A DNA stretch of 64,000 bases, from assembly GCF_004345605.1 (NCBI RefSeq), contig NZ_SLVY01000013.1, forward strand, positions 1 to 64,000, given 5' to 3'. This DNA comes from Rhodococcus sp. SMB37 (GTDB lineage: Bacteria > Actinomycetota > Actinomycetes > Mycobacteriales > Mycobacteriaceae). Positions 58,127 through 64,000 of this stretch are shown piece by piece. Position numbers and translations under genes: made by a program. The notes beneath the pieces are model-generated. The model saw only the letters and a list, made by a program, of their open reading frames with translations, was not told the origin of the DNA and made no database searches. Every line of letters starts with the position of its first letter. Within the stretch, counting starts at the first letter, position 1.

Positions 58127-59623
58127 GTGCACGAAGCCGTGTCCTGGTGGGGGGCACGATGGGATGGATTGGGGCGGGTGTTGCACGAGAACACCGGACG
58201 GAACGGTGCGTCGGATGGGGCGGGGCCTGTGGGTCCGTTCGCGGGTGGGCCGCCTCCGGACGCGCTGCATGTCGAGTCTCCGCCGCTCGAACGGTTCGGG
58301 CTCGCCGAACTCGGACGCGCGGTCGTCGTCGCCTGTGCTCTCGTCGCCTTCGTGACGTGGGCGATCCTGCGGTGGTCGGTGCTGCGGCCAGTGGGGCGTG
58401 CAGACGGTCGCAGCATCGTCGACGCCGCGGCGCACGGCACGGTCGATGCATTCGAACACCTCGGACCCACGTTCGTGAAGCTCGGACAGCTCGTCGCGTC
58501 GTCGCCGGGCCTGTTCCCGGCCCCACTCGCCGACGCCTGCCTGCGCATGCTCGACGACGTGCCCACCTTCCCTTCCGAACAGGCCCGCGCGGTCATCGAG
58601 AAAGACCTCGGGCACAAGATCGGCGAGATGTTCTCGTCATTCGACGATGTTCCGCTCGCGGCGGCCTCGGTCGCGCAGGTTCACGGGTGTGTGCTCCGGG
58701 ACGGCCGCGAAGCCGTGATCAAGGTGCAGCGCCCCGGGATCGCACGGCGGATGCTCGTCGACCTGCGCGCTGCATACGTCGGCGCCAAGATCCTGCGGAT
58801 CTTCGAATTCTTCAGGATCGCGAACACCCCCGCGATCATCCGCGACCTCTACAACGCGACGATGACCGAACTCAACGCCGCGGTCGAGGCCGACCGGCAG
58901 GATCGCTTCCGCAACAACATCGGGGCCTTCGGCGACAACCGGTTCGTCACCGTGCCCGACGTGTACTGGAATTGGTGCGGTCCTCGGGTGATCTGCATGG
59001 AACGGCTGAAGGGCACCCCGCTCGACCGTGTCGTGCCGGGGGCGGACGGTCTCGACACTGCGCTGCTGGTTCGGCGCGGCGTGAAGGTGTGGATCGAGGC
59101 GGTGCTGTTGCACGGCCCGTTCCACGGCGATGTGCACGCCGGGAATCTGTGGCACCTCGACGACGGACGGGTTGCGCTGCTCGACTTCGGGATCGTCGGT
59201 GAACTCCCCGAACAGTGGCGGACGGTGCTTCGCGAGCTGTTCCGCTCGGCATTGCTCGACGGTGACTTCTCCTCGGTCGCGAAGAGTATCCGGGAGCTCG
59301 GGGTCTCGGAGGATCTCGATGTCGACGACGCCGAGGTCGGGAGGCAGGTGGCGGAGACCTTCGCGCCGCTGCTGGGACGTGATCTCTCGGAGCTGCGGCT
59401 CAGTGCGTTGATCGGTGCGCTCGTGTCGCTGGGACGTCAGTGGAACACCTCGAGTCCCGAGGAGCTGGTGCTGTTCGGTAAGCAGGTCGGCTACTTCGAG
59501 CGCTACGCGACCGCACTCGCACCGGGCTGGGTACTGGGCCGCGACCCGTTCGTCTTCCGCAACGTCTTTCCCGAGGAAGTAGCCATAAGAATCGCCGAAT
59601 CGGGCGTGAGGCTGCCCGACTGA
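58127..59623 (+). CDS. ABC1/UbiB-family atypical kinase
   Basis: 498 residues. One transmembrane helix at about 63-82, then the family motifs: KLGQ at 118-121 (KxGQ), the Ala-rich nucleotide loop AAASVAQVH, HGDVHAGNLW as catalytic loop and LLDFGIVG for metal. ABC1/UbiB proteins are ATP-dependent enzymes acting in quinone or lipid metabolism at the membrane. GTG 58127. It is divergent from the SigG-like gene. Confidence 0.88.
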   Translation: MHEAVSWWGARWDGLGRVLHENTGRNGASDGAGPVGPFAGGPPPDALHVESPPLERFGLAELGRAVVVACALVAFVTWAILRWSVLRPVGRADGRSIVDAAAHGTVDAFEHLGPTFVKLGQLVASSPGLFPAPLADACLRMLDDVPTFPSEQARAVIEKDLGHKIGEMFSSFDDVPLAAASVAQVHGCVLRDGREAVIKVQRPGIARRMLVDLRAAYVGAKILRIFEFFRIANTPAIIRDLYNATMTELNAAVEADRQDRFRNNIGAFGDNRFVTVPDVYWNWCGPRVICMERLKGTPLDRVVPGADGLDTALLVRRGVKVWIEAVLLHGPFHGDVHAGNLWHLDDGRVALLDFGIVGELPEQWRTVLRELFRSALLDGDFSSVAKSIRELGVSEDLDVDDAEVGRQVAETFAPLLGRDLSELRLSALIGALVSLGRQWNTSSPEELVLFGKQVGYFERYATALAPGWVLGRDPFVFRNVFPEEVAIRIAESGVRLPD

Positions 59624-59671
59624 GCGAAATGCCCCCGTGCCCTTTACAGTCCTTCGCGCACGCCGTAATTT

Positions 59672-59681
59672 AACGATCGTT
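59672..59681. promoter_or_regulatory. AACGATCGTT palindrome upstream of the right-edge beta-oxidation operon
   Basis: AACGATCGTT is a perfect 10-base palindrome 58 bases before the hydratase start at 59740. The TetR gene at 63300 lies within the operon, so this is its most likely operator. Confidence 0.5.
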
Positions 59682-59739
59682 CGACCCAGATGGCTGGGTT
59701 CGACCGTCGACGGCATCGCTACGGAAGGATCACGACCCC

Positions 59740-60549
59740 ATGAGTGCATCGCAGGACGTCGTACTCGCCGAACGGGACGGCCACGTCGTCACGTGGACGA
59801 TCAACCTTCCCGAGGCGAGGAACCCGATCTCCGGAGACGACGTCGTCGAACGCCTCGTCGGACTCGTCGACGAGGCGAACGGCGACGTCGAGACCCGCGT
59901 CGTCATCCTCACCGGCGCCGGCTCGGCATTCTCCGCGGGTGGCAACGTCAAGGACATGGTCGATCGCACCGGCATGTTCGCCGGTGCACCGCATGCACTC
60001 CGCGACGGGTATCGCCGCGGAATCCAGCGGCTGCCCAAGGCGATCTTCCACTGCGAGGTCCCCATCATCGCGGCCGTCAACGGACCCGCCGTCGGCGCGG
60101 GCTGCGACCTCGCGATGATGTGCGACATGCGGGTCGCCTCGACCAAGGCATTCTTCGCGGAGAGCTTCGTCAAACTCGGCATCATCCCAGGCGACGGTGG
60201 CGCATGGCTGCTGCCGCGCGCGATCGGTGCTGCCCGCGCCGCCGAGATGGCCTTCACCGGCGACCGCGTCGATGCCGCGACCGCGCTCGACTGGGGCATG
60301 GTGTCGCAGGTCACCTCACCCGAGCAGCTGCTCGAGACCGCACGTGCGCTCGCCGATCGGGTCGCCGTCAACCCGCCGCACGCGCTGCGCATGACCAAGA
60401 AGCTGCTCCGCGAAGGACAGCGCGTCGATCTCGACACCCTCCTCGAGCTGTCCGCGTCGCTGCAGGCGCTGTCACATCACACCGAAGACCACCGGGAAGC
60501 GCTCACCGCGTTCATGGAACGCCGCCCGGGCAACTTCACCGGTAACTGA
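59740..60549 (+). CDS. Enoyl-CoA hydratase/isomerase family protein
   Basis: 269 residues, crotonase fold. FSAGGNVKDMV and AAVNGPAVGAGCDLAMM form the oxyanion hole. The segment FFAESFVKLGIIPGDGGAW lacks the first hydratase Glu (Phe there), as in several isomerase-like crotonases. The ATG at 59740 follows GGAAGGA. First gene of a beta-oxidation operon; ACAD follows after 25 bases. The exact step is uncertain. Confidence 0.86.
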   Translation: MSASQDVVLAERDGHVVTWTINLPEARNPISGDDVVERLVGLVDEANGDVETRVVILTGAGSAFSAGGNVKDMVDRTGMFAGAPHALRDGYRRGIQRLPKAIFHCEVPIIAAVNGPAVGAGCDLAMMCDMRVASTKAFFAESFVKLGIIPGDGGAWLLPRAIGAARAAEMAFTGDRVDAATALDWGMVSQVTSPEQLLETARALADRVAVNPPHALRMTKKLLREGQRVDLDTLLELSASLQALSHHTEDHREALTAFMERRPGNFTGN

Positions 60550-60574
60550 ACTCCGAGACCGAAGGAAGACAACC

Positions 60575-61732
60575 GTGAAGAGGACAATCCTCACCGAAGA
60601 GCACGACGCGTTCCGCCAGATGCTGCGCGACTTCATCGACCGCGAGGTTGCGCCCCACCGGGAAGAGTGGGACGAGCTCGGGCACCCGCCGCGCGAGTTC
60701 TTCCGCCGACTCGGAGAACTCGGCATCCTCGGTGTACAGGTGCCCGAAGAGTTCGGTGGCGGAGGCGAATCCAGCTTCATCTACAACACGATCGTGTTCG
60801 AGGAGGTCGCCCGAGCCGGTGTGTCCTTCGGCGGCTACACCGTCCACGCGTGCCTGATCCTGCCGTACCTGCTCGAGTACGCCACCGACGAACAGAAGAA
60901 GCGCTGGCTCCCTGGCTTCTCGGACGGCTCGATCATGACCGCGATCGCGATGACAGAGCCGGGCACCGGTTCCGACCTCGCGAACATCGCGACCACGGCG
61001 AAGCTGTCGGAAGACGGCTCGCACTACATCGTCAACGGCGCCAAGACCTTCATCACCGGTGGTGCCACCGCGGATCTGATCCTCACGGTGTGCCGTACCT
61101 CGCCGTACGATCCGGAGAACCGCCGCGGCGGTCTGTCCATCATCGCCGTCCCGACCGCGACCGAAGGCTTCGCCGTCGGCCGCAAGCTCAACAAGATCGG
61201 CCTGCACCAGCAGGACACCGCCGAACTGTCCTACAACGATGTTCGGGTGCCGGTCGAGAACCTCCTCGGTGAGGAAGGAGCCGGCTTCGGCTACCTCGCA
61301 CACAATCTGCCTCAGGAACGCCTCGCCATCGCACTGAACCAGGTGGGTTTCGCCGAGGCCGCGATCTCGCATGCGATCGCATACACGCAGGACCGCAAGG
61401 TGTTCGGCAAGCCGGTGGCCTCGTTCCAGAACTCGAAGTTCGTGCTTGCCGAGTGCTCCGCCGAAACCCAGGCGGCGCGCGTCTACGTCGACCATTGCCT
61501 CGAACTGCTCGACCGCAAGGAACTGTCGGTCGCAGATGCCGCGCGCGCCAAGCTGTTCTGCACGGAGGTCGCGGGCCGTGTCATCGACAAGTGCCTGCAG
61601 CTGCACGGCGGCTACGGCTACATCACCGAGTACCCGATCGCGCGGCTCTACGCCGACACGCGCGTCACTCGGATCTACGGTGGCACGAGCGAAGTCATGA
61701 AGACGATCATCTCCAAGGATCTGGGGCTGTAA
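60575..61732 (+). CDS. Acyl-CoA dehydrogenase, long-chain/isovaleryl type
   Basis: 385 residues. PEEFGGGGESS, AMTEPGTGSD, NGAKTFITGG and HGGYGYITEYP are the family motifs. The YEGT segment reads IYGGTSEV, with Gly for catalytic Glu, whereas Glu is present in LPQERLAIA (about residue 247), so catalysis should use the isovaleryl/long-chain position. GTG 60575 follows GGAAG. It is 2 bases from the following acyl-CoA synthetase gene. Confidence 0.92.
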   Translation: MKRTILTEEHDAFRQMLRDFIDREVAPHREEWDELGHPPREFFRRLGELGILGVQVPEEFGGGGESSFIYNTIVFEEVARAGVSFGGYTVHACLILPYLLEYATDEQKKRWLPGFSDGSIMTAIAMTEPGTGSDLANIATTAKLSEDGSHYIVNGAKTFITGGATADLILTVCRTSPYDPENRRGGLSIIAVPTATEGFAVGRKLNKIGLHQQDTAELSYNDVRVPVENLLGEEGAGFGYLAHNLPQERLAIALNQVGFAEAAISHAIAYTQDRKVFGKPVASFQNSKFVLAECSAETQAARVYVDHCLELLDRKELSVADAARAKLFCTEVAGRVIDKCLQLHGGYGYITEYPIARLYADTRVTRIYGGTSEVMKTIISKDLGL

Positions 61733-61734
61733 TC

Positions 61735-63300
61735 ATGTACCCGGGCCGCTACGCAGTAACGCACCCGGATCGGCCCGCGGTACACGAGGCCGCAACCGGG
61801 CGGACGATCACCTATCGAGAACTCGAGGAGGCGTCCGTCCGGTTCGCGCACTGGCTGCGCGCGCGCGACGTGGGTGTCGGCGACCATGTCGCAGTGATCA
61901 CCGTCAACGATGCGACCGTATACGAACTGTACTGGGGTGCACTTCGTTCCGGCGTCTACATCACCTTCGTCAACTCGCACCTCGCAAGCGCCGAGGCCGC
62001 GTACATCGTGGACGACTGCGACGCGAAGATCCTGTTGGTATCAGCTCCCCTCGCGGCGCTCGCCGAGGAGATTGTCGCATCGACACCAAAGGTGGAGCAT
62101 CGCGTCGCCTTCGGCGGTTCGATACCCGGTCATCTCGATTACGAGACCGAGGTCGAGGGCCTGTCCACGGTACCGCCCGCCGATCAGCCGCGGGGCAGCG
62201 ACATGTTGTATTCGTCGGGAACCACGGGGCGCCCCAAAGGGATCAAGCCACGCCTCAGCGGTGTGCAGATCGACGAGGATCCCGGGATCCCGCTCATCGA
62301 TATGCTGCGGCACTTCGGATTCGACGAGGACACCGTCTACCTGTCGCCCGCGCCCATCTACCACTCGGCGCCGTTGCGCTACAGCGTGCTCACACAGGGG
62401 ATGGGCGGCACCGTCGTTCTGATGGAACGCTTCGACGCGGAGGAGTCGCTTGAACTGATCGAACGCCATCGCGTCACCCACAGTCAATGGGTTCCCACTC
62501 ATTTCGTGCGTCTGCTGCGGCTCCCCGCAGAGATTCGGAACCGGTACGATCTGTCGTCGTTGCGCTGCGCGATCCACTCGGCGGCGCCGTGTCCCGTCGA
62601 GGTCAAGCAGCATCTCATCGAGTGGTGGGGCGAGATCGTGTACGAGTACTACTCGGCTACCGAGGCGGTCGGTAGCACCGTCATCACACCGCAGGAGTGG
62701 CTCCGCAAGCCCGGAAGTGTAGGCCGCACAGGCGGGCCCGGAAGCAGCGGGGTCGCGCATATCTGCGCCGGCGACGGTAGTGAACTGCCGGCGGGGCAGG
62801 CGGGCACCGTCTACTTCGAGAAACCGGTGCAGAATCTCGAGTATCACAAGGACCCGATCAAGTCCGAATCGGCGCGACATCCGTTCGAGACGAACTGGGC
62901 GACCAACGGCGACCTCGGTTACCTCGACGAGGACGGCTACCTGTTCCTCACCGGCCGCGACAGGTTCACGATCATCTCCGGTGGCGTGAACATCTACCCG
63001 CAGGAGATCGAGAACATCCTCGCCCTGCACCCGGGTGTCGGCGACGTCGCGGTCGTGGGTGTGCCCGATGCAGATCGCGGTGAACGCGTCGAAGCGTTCG
63101 TGCGGCCCGCGGACGGCGTCGCTCCCAGCGATGACCTCGAACGCGAGATCATCGTTTTCTGTCACGAGCGGCTGTCGAAGTTCAAATGCCCGCGCAGGGT
63201 TCGCTTCGTCGACAGCCTGCCGCGCACCGCGACCGGCAAGATGGTCAAGGGCGCCCTGCAAGACCTCATCGCCGAATATGCCGACTCAGGGGCGCCGTGA
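61735..63300 (+). CDS. Acyl-CoA synthetase (FadD-like), paralogue of 19866-21425
   Basis: 521 residues. LYSSGTTGRPKGIKP is the P-loop, and EYYSATEAVG, GYLDEDGYLFLTGRDR, SGGVNIYPQEIEN and TATGKMVKG complete the ANL motifs. It is a clear paralogue of the enzyme at 19866 in length and in segments like the SPAPIYHSAPL region. ATG 61735 comes 2 bases after the ACAD stop; its own stop overlaps the TetR start (ATGA). Confidence 0.92.
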   Translation: MYPGRYAVTHPDRPAVHEAATGRTITYRELEEASVRFAHWLRARDVGVGDHVAVITVNDATVYELYWGALRSGVYITFVNSHLASAEAAYIVDDCDAKILLVSAPLAALAEEIVASTPKVEHRVAFGGSIPGHLDYETEVEGLSTVPPADQPRGSDMLYSSGTTGRPKGIKPRLSGVQIDEDPGIPLIDMLRHFGFDEDTVYLSPAPIYHSAPLRYSVLTQGMGGTVVLMERFDAEESLELIERHRVTHSQWVPTHFVRLLRLPAEIRNRYDLSSLRCAIHSAAPCPVEVKQHLIEWWGEIVYEYYSATEAVGSTVITPQEWLRKPGSVGRTGGPGSSGVAHICAGDGSELPAGQAGTVYFEKPVQNLEYHKDPIKSESARHPFETNWATNGDLGYLDEDGYLFLTGRDRFTIISGGVNIYPQEIENILALHPGVGDVAVVGVPDADRGERVEAFVRPADGVAPSDDLEREIIVFCHERLSKFKCPRRVRFVDSLPRTATGKMVKGALQDLIAEYADSGAP

Positions 63301-63917
63301 TGGCCCCGTCTCCCAAGCAGCGGTTGTTCATCGATGTGGGGCGCAAGGAGTTCGCGCGCAACGGGTACGGTGCCTCGTCGATCCGCACGATTGCGCAGGA
63401 AGCGGGTGTGAGTCTGTCGGCGTTGTACTACCACTACAAGAACAAGCAGGATCTGCTGCTTGCGATCCTGCTGGACGGCGTCGACACGTACGACGCGGTG
63501 TGCGACGCCGAACTGGCTGATGCCGGAGATGATCCCATCGCACAACTGCGCGCGTTCGTGCGGGGAAACGTCAAGTTCCGGACCCAGTACCCCCTGCAAG
63601 GTCAGCTGATCGCGACCGAGGTCCGCAACCTGGAACCCGACGGAGCGCGGCAGTACGACGAGCGTCGACGTGCGGGGCGCAAACGGATGCGCGGCATCAT
63701 CGACGACGGTGTTCGTCAGGGGCTGTTCACCACGAAATACCCCGACGACTGCCGCAGGTCGATCTTGGCGATGGTGTCGGCGATCGCAAACTGGTACGAA
63801 CCGGCCGGCTCCGATACCCCGGACGAGATCGCCGAACGCTACGCCGACATGGCAATGGATTTGTTGTGCCCGAGCGGGACGAGCACTGCCCCGCACGACG
63901 GAAGAGAATCACGATGA
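63300..63917 (+). CDS. TetR/AcrR-family transcriptional regulator
   Basis: 205 residues. Helix-turn-helix in SSIRTIAQEAGVSLSALYYHY (about residues 25-45), and a C-terminal domain of the fatty-acid/CoA-responsive type is plausible. It is encoded inside the hydratase-ACAD-synthetase operon, with 4-base overlaps on both sides, so it is co-expressed with its likely targets. A negative feedback loop through the AACGATCGTT site is the simplest reading. Confidence 0.9.
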   Translation: MAPSPKQRLFIDVGRKEFARNGYGASSIRTIAQEAGVSLSALYYHYKNKQDLLLAILLDGVDTYDAVCDAELADAGDDPIAQLRAFVRGNVKFRTQYPLQGQLIATEVRNLEPDGARQYDERRRAGRKRMRGIIDDGVRQGLFTTKYPDDCRRSILAMVSAIANWYEPAGSDTPDEIAERYADMAMDLLCPSGTSTAPHDGRESR

Positions 63918-64000
63918 GTACACGACTGGTCCCGCAGGCGGGGACACCCGATCCCGCGCTTGCCGAACTGCGCGCGCAGGTGCGGGCCTTCCTGAAGGTG
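63914..64000 (+). CDS. Acyl-CoA dehydrogenase, N-terminus only (cut by window edge)
   Basis: 29 codons from ATG 63914, overlapping the TetR stop. The visible part, MSTRLVPQAGTPDPALAEL, then RAQVRAFLKV, has the helical start seen in actinobacterial ACADs (ALxELRxxVRxFL). The operon context supports this. Catalytic regions lie outside the window. Confidence 0.55.
   Translation, partial: MSTRLVPQAGTPDPALAELRAQVRAFLKV

Overview
The window is high-GC DNA with long, tightly packed genes joined by 4-base ATGA/GTGA overlaps. Dense acyl-CoA dehydrogenases, CoA-transferases, acyl-CoA synthetases, a P450 with a 3Fe ferredoxin, a mycofactocin-type SDR, a SigG-like sigma factor and a Zmp1-like M13 peptidase all point to a mycolic-acid actinomycete, most like Rhodococcus or a close relative (inference; no rRNA is present).

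About 1-48.5 kb is a catabolic island. Left arm: the start of a Rieske oxygenase behind a carboxymuconolactone decarboxylase-like gene (minus); ACAD-CaiB-thiolase (plus); a TetR gene; a minus operon of ACAD, kinase-like, enoyl-CoA hydratase and quinone-reductase-like genes; VOC-SDR and a dead luciferase-like gene; then a second TetR divergent from LuxE-LuxC-AKR-ALDH-CMD-HIBADH, ending at a strong terminator, and an acyl-CoA synthetase. Middle: a minus operon of mycofactocin-type SDR, ferredoxin, P450, a DUF35/Ltp2-like fusion, an alpha/beta hydrolase and two HIBADH paralogues; TauD-SDR; and, divergently, ALDH, CaiB, an HMG-CoA-synthase-like/DUF35 fusion and a thiolase. Right arm: a Dpp/Opp-type ABC importer with an MFS pump and a PPOX-like protein, then a minus operon with two acyl-CoA ligases, an amidohydrolase and a DUF3263 protein, divergent from an enoyl-CoA hydratase.

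Six transcription units of this island carry copies of one palindrome, GAGAATA-N-TATTCTC (641, 10340, 29936, 30099, 46056, 47745), at or near their starts. This suggests one local regulon whose regulator is not evident in the window. The enzymes fit CoA activation, beta-oxidation and aldol-type chain shortening of a branched or cyclic hydrophobic compound such as a terpenoid or steroid-like acid. The substrate cannot be read from the sequence.

About 48.7-59.6 kb looks like ordinary chromosome: a LytM-type M23 peptidase, an M13 metallopeptidase, a serine hydrolase, a thioesterase, a two-component system, a membrane protein, a VOC gene broken by one stop codon, a SigG-like sigma factor and an ABC1/UbiB kinase. 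From 59.7 kb a further beta-oxidation operon (hydratase, ACAD, acyl-CoA synthetase, TetR, ACAD) runs off the right edge.
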